Origin: Niallia alba
GTDB lineage: Bacteria; Bacillota; Bacilli; Bacillales; Cytobacillaceae
Direction: 5' to 3'
Assembly: GCF_012933555.1 (NCBI RefSeq)
Contig: NZ_JABBPK010000001.1
Coordinates: 3,450,001-3,514,000 of the forward strand
Length of the DNA: 64,000 nt
Part shown: in pieces, positions 28,949 through 38,712 of the stretch
Layout of the letters: every line of letters starts with the position of its first letter
How positions within the stretch are numbered: the first letter of the stretch is position 1
Notes under the pieces: model-generated
What the model was told of the DNA's origin: nothing
Seen by the model: the letters and a program-made list of their open reading frames with translations, nothing else
Database searches by the model: none
Position numbers and translations under genes: made by a program

Positions 28949-29752
28949 TTATCTTGCACCAAAGAATGTCTTAATTTTAGCGAAAACCCCTTTTGATTCC
29001 TCTTCTAAATGCTGTAAAGGAACGGTTTCACCTAAAATTCTTCTGGCGATATTACGGTAGGCAATCGCAGATTTGCTATTCGGATTTAACGCGATAGGTT
29101 CTCCGTTATTAGAAGCTCTAATAACCGCATCATCATCAGCAACAATTCCTAATAAATCAATGGAAAGATGACTAGTTACTTCATCAATATCTAACATATC
29201 CCCATTTTTCACCATATGATTTCTAATTCTATTGATAACAAGCATTGGTGGTTCCATTTGCTCTTCTTTTTCTAGTAAACCAATTACTCTATCTGCATCT
29301 CTAACAGAAGACACTTCAGGAGTAGTAACAACAATGGCCTTGTCTGCACCAGCGACAGCATTTTGGTACCCCTGTTCTATTCCTGCAGGGCAATCTATTA
29401 TAATATAATCATAATCCTGTTTTAAACGAAGAACCAATTCCCTCATTTGATTTGGCCTTACAGCTGTTTTATCACTCGTTTGTGCAGCTGGCAGCAAATA
29501 TAAAAGATCATCAAATCGTTTATCCTTAACAAGCGCTTGATGAATTTTACATCTTTCCTCGACCACATCCACTAAATCATAAATAATGCGATTTTCTAAT
29601 CCCATCACGACATCAAGATTTCGCAAGCCAATATCTGTATCTATTAAACAAACTTTTTTTCCCTGTAACGCAAGCGCTGTTCCAATGTTTGCAGAAGTGG
29701 TCGTCTTTCCAACTCCACCTTTACCTGATGTTATAACAATTGCCTCTCCCAT
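28949..29752 (-). CDS. minD: Septum site-determining ATPase MinD
   Basis: Membrane-associated ParA-type ATPase that positions MinC away from mid-cell. 267 residues with the deviant Walker A ITSGKGGVGKTT, switch region IIIDCPAGIEQGY and a C-terminal amphipathic membrane-targeting helix (VFAKIKTFFGAR). It follows minC with a 1-bp gap, the usual minCD operon. Confidence 0.98.
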   Translation of the reverse strand: MGEAIVITSGKGGVGKTTTSANIGTALALQGKKVCLIDTDIGLRNLDVVMGLENRIIYDLVDVVEERCKIHQALVKDKRFDDLLYLLPAAQTSDKTAVRPNQMRELVLRLKQDYDYIIIDCPAGIEQGYQNAVAGADKAIVVTTPEVSSVRDADRVIGLLEKEEQMEPPMLVINRIRNHMVKNGDMLDIDEVTSHLSIDLLGIVADDDAVIRASNNGEPIALNPNSKSAIAYRNIARRILGETVPLQHLEEESKGVFAKIKTFFGAR

Positions 29753-29753
29753 C

Positions 29754-30431
29754 TTAATATCCTCCTTCCAATTTCAGCAAATTAGGTCTTAAATGTGGTA
29801 ATACTTGTAATCTATCAATCTTAATGACACTGTCATTCACATATGCACATTCCATTTCTCTTGTTTTTTCAGAAGACGTATTCTCTATTTCCCTCTCAAT
29901 AAAATGACTAATCCGGATTTGGGTCGGTTTCATAATTGATGCAGCTATCACCGCATCATCTTTACCATTATATCCAGCATGAGCTATCCCTTTCAACTGT
30001 CCCATGATATAGATATTTCCTCCAGCTATAACCTTGCCACCTGGATTTACATCGCCAATTAATAGTAAATCACCGGGCACTTCTAATATTTGACCTGATC
30101 GCACAATACTAGTTATGGATTTTACTTCATTTTGTCTTAGCCAATTTTCCGCCTCTGTCTTTGTTACTAAATTACTATTAATGGATTGAACAGTTAAATT
30201 TTGTTTTTCTTGAATTAAATGAACAATCTCTTCCTTTTGTTCATCTGTTACATATCTATTTCCAAGCTCTACTGTCACTTTTATATCACGGTTTTCATTA
30301 TGCAGGCTGGAGCTTTCGTTTAATTTATACTGAAGTTCTCTTAATAATTCTTCATAAGAACAATTATCATACAAATGCAAGCCCAGTCCATTCTTCGTTC
30401 CTTTTATTGTTACTAGCTGCCTTTTTTTCAT
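29754..30431 (-). CDS. minC: Septum site-determining inhibitor MinC
   Basis: FtsZ assembly inhibitor recruited by MinD. 225 residues from the ATG at 30431 (MKKRQLVTIKGTKNGLGLHL), preceded by AGAGGTGA. The N-terminal FtsZ-binding domain reaches about residue 105, and the C-terminal beta-helix is visible in GDVNPGGKVIAGGNIYIMGQ and AHAG. An in-frame ATG at 30476 is upstream of the ribosome site. Confidence 0.95.
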   Translation of the reverse strand: MKKRQLVTIKGTKNGLGLHLYDNCSYEELLRELQYKLNESSSLHNENRDIKVTVELGNRYVTDEQKEEIVHLIQEKQNLTVQSINSNLVTKTEAENWLRQNEVKSITSIVRSGQILEVPGDLLLIGDVNPGGKVIAGGNIYIMGQLKGIAHAGYNGKDDAVIAASIMKPTQIRISHFIEREIENTSSEKTREMECAYVNDSVIKIDRLQVLPHLRPNLLKLEGGY

Positions 30432-30476
30432 TTCAAGTTGTTCACCTCTGTAAGAAAAGCGTAAGCGTCTTCCCAT

Positions 30477-31039
30477 CTCTCATACGGGACATAAAGACAT
30501 ACTACCCTGTTTTATCAAACATATTATTTATTTACTGCAAACAAAATTTATCTAGTGTAGAAGGGCAATAGACGCTAATGCTCGGATATCGTTATACTTA
30601 TAAATCTTACTTTGCATAAAAAAGCGCAAACATCCTCATCAAACAATAAAGTATGATTCGAACGAGACCAAATATCATTAACGATACTTACGCTATTCGA
30701 TTCAACCTGTTCATTTGATAGATGGTTGACACCTCTGCTAGAGCATTTACTGTTTTTCATAAATGCATTTGTACATGCAAAAATAAATTTTTACGTCTCC
30801 GTTCACTTATTAACAAGTCTTTCCATAAATACTCTGATATAAGATGAAGGACTTTAGACCTCTATTTCTATCCTTTTTAATATCATTCGACAAACACTTT
30901 TAAAATTCCTTTTCAAGCCAAATATATTTCTTAAAAAGACTGAAGACAAACAGTCACAAGGCAAATAAATTTCAGATCGAAGACAACCTACATGCCCAAC
31001 CTGAAATTTATTTCCATTTTTCCATTCTTTCTAACTATA
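30477..31039. other. 563-bp gap between mreD and minC
   Basis: In B. subtilis mreBCD and minCD lie close together in one operon. Here more than 500 AT-rich bases separate them. The only structure I see is the inverted repeat near mreD (next entry). A 61-codon open frame at 30575-30760 has no recognisable family or clear ribosome site and is not called. Confidence 0.6.
30963..31013 (-). terminator. Candidate terminator after mreD
   Basis: AAATAAATTTCAG and CTGAAATTTATTT form a perfect 13-bp inverted repeat with a 25-base loop, 27 bp after the mreD stop. No clean T-run. Confidence 0.5.
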
Positions 31040-31555
31040 TCATTCTTTTAACTCTGCTGCATACTTCTCAAATAAACGTTTATAAGGGTATGCGACAATC
31101 ACGATAAATACTAAATTCAACCCTAAAGATGGCAAAAGTCTTAAATGCAAGAAACTCGCAAAATCAATGGTTGTCAGATTTATCACTTTTATCACTTGAT
31201 AAACAATCATTTCTAAAGCAGAAACAGCAAGTAAGCTCATGACGGAAACAACGACAATATTACTATGGAAAATTTTCATTAATTTATTGAAAATATAAAT
31301 GATAAAAGGGAATGCAAAAAAATAGATACCTAAAATTTCTGTATAAACAATATCAAAAAGCAGTCCAAAAACAAAGCCATAGAGAACGCCGACGTTTCTA
31401 TTTCCATAAACGGAAAAGAAAAGTATGGTAATCAGCAAAAAATACGGTACGAAAATCCAATTTTTTCCGAATGGGTCTGTTGGTAGCAATTCGAGAAAAA
31501 CACTTTCTAAAATAAACATGAATGAAATTAAACAGCCAATTAAAACTTTCCTCAT
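31040..31555 (-). CDS. mreD: Rod shape-determining membrane protein MreD
   Basis: 171-residue protein with five or six hydrophobic helices, part of the elongasome with MreB and MreC. Typical segments: FGLLFDIVYTEILGIYFFAFP and LPSLGLNLVFIVIVAYPYKRLF. It overlaps the end of mreC by 4 bp, indicating coupling. Confidence 0.93.
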   Translation of the reverse strand: MRKVLIGCLISFMFILESVFLELLPTDPFGKNWIFVPYFLLITILFFSVYGNRNVGVLYGFVFGLLFDIVYTEILGIYFFAFPFIIYIFNKLMKIFHSNIVVVSVMSLLAVSALEMIVYQVIKVINLTTIDFASFLHLRLLPSLGLNLVFIVIVAYPYKRLFEKYAAELKE

Positions 31556-32442
31556 TGTTCTTCCTCTTCAGGAGATAACGCTGCCCTGTCTACTACCATT
31601 ACATGTTCAATATCATAGAAATCTGCTGCTGGCTTGATAAACACTTTTTTCTGAAGTCCATTTTCATCTGGCTCTACTTTTTCTACTGTTCCAATAGCTA
31701 ACCCTTTCGGAAAGACTCCACCCATTCCTGAAGTCGTAACAAGCTGTCCTTTTTCCACTTTCAGACCATTTGGAACTTCTTCCCAAGTCATAATTAATTG
31801 CTTTGTTTCTTTATCATAATCAGCAATAATACCAAACACTTCTGTTTTACTTTTATTCTTTTTTTCGTCTTCTTTAGGCTGAATAAAAACAGAAATACGA
31901 TTAGCAGGATCTTCAGAACTAAGTAGCTGTACAGTTGCCGTATTAGGAGCCACTGATTTTATTTTCCCAATTAATCCAGCAGAAGTAATAACAGCCATAT
32001 TTTTCTCGACACCATCGTTATCTCCTCTATTGATGGTAACTAACTCTGTCCATTGGGAAGGATTTCTACGAATTACCGTTGCTTTCATGAGCGTATAATC
32101 ACTTAAAGATTCTTTTTCTTCCAATGTGTCCTGTAGTGCTTGTACATCTTTTTTGAGACCTTGAACCTGGTATTTAAGCTGAGCATTTTCCTCTAGCTTT
32201 GCCTTCAATTCTTTATTCTCTTTATATGTATCTTGTAATGACTTGACATTATCAACAAAACCCACCACAAAATGGGCAGGTCTAGATACAAGGGTTTGAA
32301 CCCAGCCGGTTGTATCTTTTACGAACTGCTCCGGCCAGGTTAATTTATTTCGATCACTCAATGAAAACCCTATTAATGCCACGAGAATAATGATGCTAAC
32401 AAGCAAAATAATCAGGCGTTTATTCATAAAAAACTGTGGCAT
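31552..32442 (-). CDS. mreC: Rod shape-determining protein MreC
   Basis: Bitopic scaffold protein of the elongasome. 296 residues: N-terminal helix (residues 9-27), coiled coil (about 68-112, KELKAKLEENAQLKYQVQGL), then the beta-barrel domain (VITSAGLIGKIKSVAPNTA, GMGGVFPKGLAIGTVEKV). Between mreB (21 bp) and mreD (overlap). Confidence 0.96.
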   Translation of the reverse strand: MPQFFMNKRLIILLVSIIILVALIGFSLSDRNKLTWPEQFVKDTTGWVQTLVSRPAHFVVGFVDNVKSLQDTYKENKELKAKLEENAQLKYQVQGLKKDVQALQDTLEEKESLSDYTLMKATVIRRNPSQWTELVTINRGDNDGVEKNMAVITSAGLIGKIKSVAPNTATVQLLSSEDPANRISVFIQPKEDEKKNKSKTEVFGIIADYDKETKQLIMTWEEVPNGLKVEKGQLVTTSGMGGVFPKGLAIGTVEKVEPDENGLQKKVFIKPAADFYDIEHVMVVDRAALSPEEEEQ

Positions 32443-32463
32443 GCTTATACACCTCTAATAAAA

Positions 32464-33486
32464 TTATCGTGAATCTTTTGCTTTATTTTTGAATAAATGA
32501 ATATGATCTAAAGCTTTACCAGTTCCAATAGCCACACAATCCAATGGATCTTCTGCTATAACAACAGGCATTTTTGTTTCTTCACTAATAATTTTGTCAA
32601 GATTTCGAAGCAATGCTCCACCACCTGTTAGAACAATTCCACGATCCATAATATCTGCTGCAAGTTCTGGAGGTGTCTTTTCTAATGTAACTTTAACTGC
32701 ATCAACTATTGCTGCTACTGTATCTTTTAATGCTTTAGCAATTTCATCTGCAGTAATTTTGATGGTTTTCGGCAGACCTGTTAATAAGTCTCTCCCGCGA
32801 ATATCCATATTTTCAATTTGATCTGGATTTCCAGCACTTCCAATTTCCACTTTAATACTTTCAGAAGTTCTTTCCCCAATCATTAAATTATATGTTTTGC
32901 GAATATAGTTAACGATTGCGTCATCCATTTCATCACCAGCAATTCGAATCGATTGACTAGTTACAATACCACCAAGAGAGATAATTGCTACTTCTGTTGT
33001 ACCCCCACCGATATCAACTACCATACTACCAGTTGGCTCCCATACTGGAAGATTTGCTCCAATTGCAGCAGCAAAAGGCTCTTCAATCGTGTAAGCATCT
33101 CTTGCACCAGCTTGGCGTGTTGCATCGATTACCGCTCTTTCTTCTACTGCTGTAATCCCTGATGGTACACAAACCATAACATATGGCTTACCAGAAAAAT
33201 AACCTTTATTCTTTGTTGCTTGCTTAATATAGTATTTCATCATCGTTGCTGTTGTTTCATAATCAGCAATAACCCCATCCTTCATTGGACGTAATGCTAC
33301 AACATTCCCTGGTGTTCTACCAATCATATTCTTCGCATCGTTTCCTACAGCTACAATGCTCTTTGTATCTGTTTGCAGTGCAACAACAGAAGGTTCTCTT
33401 AGTACAATTCCTTTACCCTTTACATAAACTAGCGTATTCGCTGTTCCTAAATCAATTCCAAGATCTCTTGTTCCAAAACCTAACAT
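32464..33486 (-). CDS. mreB: Actin-like cell shape protein MreB
   Basis: 340-residue actin homolog that organises lateral wall synthesis. Phosphate-1 loop [18 protein letters not shown], phosphate-2 [18 protein letters not shown] and adenosine loop [15 protein letters not shown] are all intact. Start ATG 33486 after AAAGGGAG. First gene of mreBCD; its promoter should lie in 33487-33655. Confidence 0.98.
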   Translation of the reverse strand: MLGFGTRDLGIDLGTANTLVYVKGKGIVLREPSVVALQTDTKSIVAVGNDAKNMIGRTPGNVVALRPMKDGVIADYETTATMMKYYIKQATKNKGYFSGKPYVMVCVPSGITAVEERAVIDATRQAGARDAYTIEEPFAAAIGANLPVWEPTGSMVVDIGGGTTEVAIISLGGIVTSQSIRIAGDEMDDAIVNYIRKTYNLMIGERTSESIKVEIGSAGNPDQIENMDIRGRDLLTGLPKTIKITADEIAKALKDTVAAIVDAVKVTLEKTPPELAADIMDRGIVLTGGGALLRNLDKIISEETKMPVVIAEDPLDCVAIGTGKALDHIHLFKNKAKDSR

Positions 33487-33655
33487 AAATGTATCTCCCT
33501 TTCTGAAACTAATGCAATATTATAAAGTAGGTAGACATTCTCCTCTTTGTAATTATCTTTTTATTATTACTTATCTATATTTTGTCATGTTTAGACATAA
33601 ATACCCAAAAAATCATAAATTATATTATAGCTTATTTCAACAAAAAAGAATAGTA

Positions 33656-34339
33656 TCATACGTAGCCTTTTTCTTTTAAGCTGATAAATTTATTTTCCCC
33701 CATTATGATATGATCTAGCAAATCAATCCCAATAATTTTTCCGCATTCAACTAATCGCTTCGTTACTTCAATGTCTTCTCTGCTTGGGGATGGATCACCT
33801 GATGGATGATTATGGAGACAGATGATGGAAGCAGCCGATCTACGAAATGCTTCTTTAAATACTTCCCTTGGGTGGACAATGCTAGCATTTAAACTCCCAA
33901 TAAAAACTACTTGCTTATGCATCACTTGATTTTTCGTATTTAAATATAAGCAAATAAAATGTTCTTGCGATAAAAATTTCATTTCGTTCATCATATATTT
34001 AGCAGCATCTTCTGGTGACCGAATACAATATCGATCGGTAAATTCTAAATTGGAGACACGTCTGCCTAATTCAATTGCTGCCATCAATTGAATTGCTTTT
34101 GCCGTTCCAATCCCTTTGATTGCTTTTAACTCATCAAGACTTGCATCCTTTAATAGACGAAGGCCATCAAAATGAATTAAAAGCTTGTTCGCTAACGTTA
34201 ACACTGATTCATTTTTGGAACCTGTTTGAATCAATAAAGCAATTAGCTCATGAGTTGCTAAGCTTTCTGGCCCCTGTTTAATAAAACGTTCTCTTGGTCG
34301 TTCATCATTTGGAAAATCTTTTATTAACAACGAATCCAT
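33656..34339 (-). CDS. radC: RadC family protein (UPF0758), JAB metalloprotease fold
   Basis: 227 residues: N-terminal helix-hairpin-helix (LDELKAIKGIGTAKAIQLMAA) and C-terminal JAB/MPN domain with the zinc signature ICLHNHPSGDPSPSREDIEVT (HxH..D). The old link to recombination repair is doubtful; function uncertain. It lies between maf and mreB as in B. subtilis. Confidence 0.94.
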   Translation of the reverse strand: MDSLLIKDFPNDERPRERFIKQGPESLATHELIALLIQTGSKNESVLTLANKLLIHFDGLRLLKDASLDELKAIKGIGTAKAIQLMAAIELGRRVSNLEFTDRYCIRSPEDAAKYMMNEMKFLSQEHFICLYLNTKNQVMHKQVVFIGSLNASIVHPREVFKEAFRRSAASIICLHNHPSGDPSPSREDIEVTKRLVECGKIIGIDLLDHIIMGENKFISLKEKGYV

Positions 34340-34400
34340 TCTTTATTCGTTCCTCCCTTATCTTTGATTTTGGGAAGAAGAGAATTAGGGACCCTTTGAT

Positions 34401-34979
34401 TTACTTAGGCAGATGGAAGCCATGCGCTTTCAATTCGCGTACCGTTCGAGAAATTGGAAGACCAACTACGGTGAAATAATCTCCTTTAATTTCTTTCACA
34501 AGCGTTCTGCCTACTCCTTGAATTCCATACGCACCTGCTTTATCAAATGGTTCCCCGGTGTCTAGATAATCGTATATTTCTTCATCTGTTAATTCCCAAA
34601 ATAACACGTCAGTTTTTTCATAAAATGTGGAACATATTCCATTTGCCATGATGGCGACACCAGTATATACAGAATGCGTTTTGCCTGAAAGCTCACTTAG
34701 CATGCGAGACGCATCCTCTCTCGAAGTAGGCTTTCCTAATATAACACCATCTAGACATACTACCGTATCGGCACCTAGAATAAATGAGTGTTGGTTATTC
34801 AAATAAATGGCTTCCACTTTTCTTTCCGCTAAATCAATTACAATTTTTTCTGGTGAAAGAGAAGGGTCAAAGCTTTCATCTACATTACTACTGGATATAA
34901 CAAATGGTATTTGGAGTTCTTCAAGGAGCTCTTTTCGTCGAGGAGAAGAAGAGGCCAATATGAGGGTTTGCTTTAACAT
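34401..34979 (-). CDS. maf: Maf nucleotide pyrophosphatase
   Basis: 192-residue house-cleaning dTTP/UTP pyrophosphatase, also linked to septum control in Bacillus. The signature LASSSPRRKELLEEL at the N-terminus, LGADTVVCLDGVILGKP and DKAGAYGIQGVG are conserved. Followed by radC after 61 bp. Confidence 0.96.
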   Translation of the reverse strand: MLKQTLILASSSPRRKELLEELQIPFVISSSNVDESFDPSLSPEKIVIDLAERKVEAIYLNNQHSFILGADTVVCLDGVILGKPTSREDASRMLSELSGKTHSVYTGVAIMANGICSTFYEKTDVLFWELTDEEIYDYLDTGEPFDKAGAYGIQGVGRTLVKEIKGDYFTVVGLPISRTVRELKAHGFHLPK

Positions 34980-35153
34980 GATTACACCTACCTACTTATT
35001 TTCAAATTGAGAGATACACACTAATCCTATCAAAGAATCGCAGGATACACAATTTTGAAACTGAATTTTTTATCGAATAGTAAATAAAATGTAATATGAC
35101 GAAATTTGTAGAAATATTTATAAAATTATTTTTTTATCCTAAAATAATATAAA

Positions 35154-35184
35154 GGAGCGTTAGTTTTTTAAACTTTACGCTCCC
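35154..35184 (-). terminator. spoIIB terminator
   Basis: GGAGCGT and ACGCTCC form a stem with an A/T-rich loop on the minus strand, followed by TTTATATTATTTT. Confidence 0.75.
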
Positions 35185-35193
35185 TCTTAAATT

Positions 35194-36294
35194 TTACAGC
35201 GCTACATAAGCGGCTAAATAGTTTAACAATTGCTGTTGAATTGCCTCTATCTCTTTCTCACTACTATTTTTCGTTAGTTTCATCGTAAGCTCCCCTCCCA
35301 TGGCAAGATGGGTCGCCATTTTTTGAACCTTTTCATTCGAAAAATTAGAGATTTTTTTCTCCTCCACGATAGCGAGTGCTTTCTCTAACTTACTTTTCTC
35401 TTCCGTAGAAATGGATTTATCAAACTGAACACTTGTGACAATTTGAAGAATAGAATAATAAATGGCTGAAGAAGCTTCTATTACCCCCTTTTCTTCCTTA
35501 GACACATTCTCTATCTCATTACCATTAAAGACCATCTCTTTTGCATAAGTATCTTTTACTTGCTTTTGCCAAGCTTTTGCATTCTCCAAATTACTGACAA
35601 CCCCTATTAAAAGGAACTGCTTTTCATCAATCGAGATAATTTGACTCGTTTTTCCTGCATCGGTTAATTTTTTTTGTTCGATTTTTGCTCGCTCTTCATT
35701 AGAGAAGACGCCTTTTTGAAGCACATAAGTAGTGATATCTGCTTTCGTGGCGATTTCCGTTGCAGCAGTAGCTTGTCCACCTTTGGAAGTATCGGAAGAA
35801 TTATTGGCTGAAGCCGTTATATTTCCATTTGTTGCAGCGCTCTGATCACTACTCACCATATTTAATAAAATAAATCCAAAGCTCGTTCCCAAAATAACCG
35901 CAAAAAAAACGGCAAAGAAAATAGACGCAACGATTCCTTTCGGCAAGCTTTTTTTCTTACCTTCTTTTGCTTTACTGTTCTTTGATAATGCTGGCTTGTC
36001 CTTTTTAGTAAGAGGAGATTGAAAGGCAAATAAACTTTTTTCTTTATTTTTTGCTGGTGCTTCCTCTGGTTCCGGAAGAATCCAATCAAAACTTTCTTCT
36101 ACCTCTGTTTCTTGACCGGCCGCTGACTCTTCCCTAAAATAATCTTTTTCTTTGTTCTCGTTATTTTGATCCTTATGAAAAACAGAAGGCTGCTTCCGCT
36201 CCACCGCTTCATCTGTATCCTTATATTGGAATGGACGGTCTTTCCCGTTGATTTTAATCGTTATTGTTTTTCGATTCTCCGGTTTTTCACACAC
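35194..36294 (-). CDS. spoIIB: Stage II sporulation protein SpoIIB (SPOR domain)
   Basis: Septal peptidoglycan-binding protein needed for timely engulfment at the start of sporulation. About 366 residues. The cytoplasmic N-terminus starts ENRKTITIKINGKDRPF, a membrane helix lies at about residues 123-145 (ASIFFAVFFAVILGTSFGFI), a Ser/Asn/Thr linker follows, then a SPOR-like repeat region (TYVLQKGVFSNEERAKIEQ, IGVVSNLENAKAWQKQV). I prefer the GTG at 36294, spaced from GGGGGT; an ATG at 36315 precedes that site. Position maf-spoIIB-comC matches B. subtilis. Confidence 0.9.
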   Translation of the reverse strand: MCEKPENRKTITIKINGKDRPFQYKDTDEAVERKQPSVFHKDQNNENKEKDYFREESAAGQETEVEESFDWILPEPEEAPAKNKEKSLFAFQSPLTKKDKPALSKNSKAKEGKKKSLPKGIVASIFFAVFFAVILGTSFGFILLNMVSSDQSAATNGNITASANNSSDTSKGGQATAATEIATKADITTYVLQKGVFSNEERAKIEQKKLTDAGKTSQIISIDEKQFLLIGVVSNLENAKAWQKQVKDTYAKEMVFNGNEIENVSKEEKGVIEASSAIYYSILQIVTSVQFDKSISTEEKSKLEKALAIVEEKKISNFSNEKVQKMATHLAMGGELTMKLTKNSSEKEIEAIQQQLLNYLAAYVAL

Positions 36295-36342
36295 TCGTCC
36301 TACCCCCATTTTCATTTATTTCGTTTATCCTATCATACAAAT

Positions 36343-36377
36343 AAAAAAAAATAACAAGACTTTTGTCGTCTTGTTAT
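36343..36377 (-). terminator. Terminator of the pil operon
   Basis: ATAACAAGAC and GTCTTGTTAT form a perfect 10-bp stem with a short loop; nine T follow on the minus strand. It is 19 bp past the minor pilin stop. Confidence 0.9.
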
Positions 36378-36395
36378 AGAATGATTTCGTCAAAT

Positions 36396-36851
36396 TCAGT
36401 TGTTGTTAGACACGATCTGACTTGGGGAAAGGCCCTTATATTGAATTGCTTGCTCTACTCCATCTTCCTCTGTACAAAGCTTTCGATTTTCCCCTTTTAA
36501 ACAAACTGCAATAGCTATGTTATTTTGAATGGTTACATAGCTTTTAGCAGAAGGAACTAGTTCGCGGTCTGTATCCGGATCATTAAATGTTCCCATATAA
36601 CCACTTTCGACAAGTTCATGATAAGTAATTCTCTCTTTTGCACCCGTTCCACTAGTTGTTGCTTCTTTAATATAAAAATCAGTAGCTTCTTTCATATTCC
36701 ATGCGTTTGCGATAAAAGCTCGATCACGCATATCTCCTATTACTTTCAGAACAGAAGGAATCGCTATCGCAGCTATTATGCCAAGAATGACAAGAACAGC
36801 AAGCAACTCCATTAGGGTTAGTCCCTTATCATTTAGTCTAGTTTTTAGCAT
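36396..36851 (-). CDS. Type IV pilin-like protein (minor pilin)
   Basis: 151 residues from the ATG at 36851. Class III prepilin leader: NDKGLTLMELLAVLVILGII, where cleavage after the Gly by the ComC/PilD peptidase is expected and Glu at +5 is kept. The hydrophobic helix continues to about residue 35, then a small globular domain with two Cys (VCLKGENRKLC) that may form a disulfide. Last gene of the operon after pilO. Likely a minor pilin or pseudopilin. Confidence 0.85.
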   Translation of the reverse strand: MLKTRLNDKGLTLMELLAVLVILGIIAAIAIPSVLKVIGDMRDRAFIANAWNMKEATDFYIKEATTSGTGAKERITYHELVESGYMGTFNDPDTDRELVPSAKSYVTIQNNIAIAVCLKGENRKLCTEEDGVEQAIQYKGLSPSQIVSNNN

Positions 36852-36881
36852 TGCTAGACCCACCTTCTTTTTACGGTTCCA

Positions 36882-37643
36882 CTATTCATCTTTACTATTT
36901 TCTAATGTTCCGGTATCAAAAGGATTCTTTCGTTCAGATACTTTAGGAGTATCTAATCGAGGAAGATCCTCTATTAAATCATTTAATGCTGGATAGTAAT
37001 AAATAGACACTGTTAGTTCGAAGTCTATCACTTGATCACTTTCTTCAACTGATGTAATCTCTTTTGGCCCTGTAATGCTTAACGAATCAATAGTCATAAT
37101 ACGGTTGGAAGCTTCAATTTTTTCGATAAATCGCTCTAGTTCGAAATAAGTAGATGCTTCACCAATAATGTTGATTGAAGTTTGATGAATGCCACTTGGA
37201 AGAACAATCTCTTCCGTATTTGTTTTTTCATCCGCGCCATCATTTTCTTGCTTATTTGCATCACTGATTGCTTGATCGGCTGTAGTAAGCTCTCCATTTG
37301 TCACTTCTTCTGTGTCGGTTCCATTTATACTCATTTCGATAATATTCGTATCAGAAATAATCTCTACTTTTTCTATTTCAAGGAGTGCCTGTTCTAACAA
37401 ACGTTTCACAGGTACCTTTTTCTGCAACTCGATAGTGTTTGTATTTGCTTCTGAACCAGTCGTCTTTAGTTTAGATTCCAAAATATTCGCTTGTTGCTCT
37501 GCCATTTGCAACTCTGTTTTTTTCATATTTACGTCATTGTATAAAGGCATTAAATAGAAATAATAACTATATAAAGCTGCTAATACTAAGAGAATCATAC
37601 TGAGAGAAAAGAACACGAGTGGCTTATGATCACTTAATCTCAT
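36882..37643 (-). CDS. pilO: PilO-like pilus assembly protein
   Basis: 253-residue bitopic protein: short cytoplasmic N-terminus, one helix (residues 9-33), coiled coil (about 38-65, NMKKTELQMAEQQANILESK) and an extracellular domain (HQTSINIIGEASTYFELERF), the PilO pattern. An acidic Asn/Thr-rich insertion lies near residues 108-140. It forms the inner-membrane alignment complex with PilN. Overlaps pilN by 4 bp. Confidence 0.8.
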   Translation of the reverse strand: MRLSDHKPLVFFSLSMILLVLAALYSYYFYLMPLYNDVNMKKTELQMAEQQANILESKLKTTGSEANTNTIELQKKVPVKRLLEQALLEIEKVEIISDTNIIEMSINGTDTEEVTNGELTTADQAISDANKQENDGADEKTNTEEIVLPSGIHQTSINIIGEASTYFELERFIEKIEASNRIMTIDSLSITGPKEITSVEESDQVIDFELTVSIYYYPALNDLIEDLPRLDTPKVSERKNPFDTGTLENSKDE

Positions 37644-38290
37644 GGGGAATCCTCCCCTTTTTCATTATCTTCTTTTTTCTTTTCCATTTCGTCTCGCAGC
37701 TTTGCTTTATTTAGTACAAATTCATAACTAGCAAAATAGCGTGGTTCCACTTCAGCTTGTTTCAAAATATCAATCGCTTGATCCACTTGATCGCTAATTT
37801 TATTTTCAAGTGTGTCTGTTGATTTCGCTTCCGTTAAAAGAGCCTCATCTACCCAGCTAATATCTAGTAAGGAATTTAAATAATAAGCTGCATCACTTTT
37901 TGTATCGAACTGTATAATCATACTTGTTGTAAGATCATCCGATACCTTTAATTCTTGAATAAAGCCTCTTTCAGGCAAGTTTTTTGTTAATTCTTGCAAG
38001 AAGAGAACATAATCCACTGATTGATTATTCGCCCAATTTATGGCTGACTCAAGGCTTTGGACAGACTCTGAATTTTTGTAGTTATCTAACTTCTGATTGT
38101 ACGTATTAACAAGATTTGTCGTCATCTCTAACGAGTTTTCTGTTGCCTCTAATTCAGCCTTTTTGGTCGTAGACTGCCAGATAAATAAGCCTATTAATAA
38201 TAAAGTAATCAATAAAGCTAGGATAACCCAAAGTAATTGTGACTTTCTCTTTGGTTCTTTTTTAGGAAGGAGGTTTATTTCTACTAACAT
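37640..38290 (-). CDS. pilN: PilN-like pilus assembly protein
   Basis: 216 residues beginning MLVEINLLPKKEPKRKS, the conserved INLLP motif through which PilN tails bind the actin-like PilM. Then one membrane helix (about 20-42), a coiled coil and a ferredoxin-like periplasmic-type domain. Between pilM (broken) and pilO with tight spacing. Confidence 0.87.
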   Translation of the reverse strand: MLVEINLLPKKEPKRKSQLLWVILALLITLLLIGLFIWQSTTKKAELEATENSLEMTTNLVNTYNQKLDNYKNSESVQSLESAINWANNQSVDYVLFLQELTKNLPERGFIQELKVSDDLTTSMIIQFDTKSDAAYYLNSLLDISWVDEALLTEAKSTDTLENKISDQVDQAIDILKQAEVEPRYFASYEFVLNKAKLRDEMEKKKEDNEKGEDSP

Positions 38291-38712
38291 TTTTACACCT
38301 CTTTTAATCCTAAACCAATGTTTAAAAGAAAACTTGATGGTATAGGCTTGTTAGAAACTGTTTGGTTCACTTTTAATGCAAGAACAGGAATATCAAAACG
38401 GTTCTCTATACTTTCTACAATCGTAGAAAGCCATGGATGGTCTCCTGCTATTACTAATTTTGTCACTTGTTTGTCGCCTTTATTTAAAGTATAGCGATAA
38501 AAGCTCATCACTTTTTCCAATTCTTTATAAACATCCTCAAGACCAATCCACATCTCAGCCTTATCACCTGTAAATGTCAGCTTTTCTTCTTGCAAAAGCT
38601 CATCTGTCGTAATGGTCCACTGTTGTTCATCGATTTCTAGTAATAAATGTCTCATCAATAAAGGATAATGTTCTTCAAAAATGCTGGCATTTACTGTTTT
38701 AATATCGATTTC

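Noticed and set aside
30575-30760. 61-codon frame in the mreD-minC gap
   Set aside because: No ribosome site, no recognisable pattern; could be chance.
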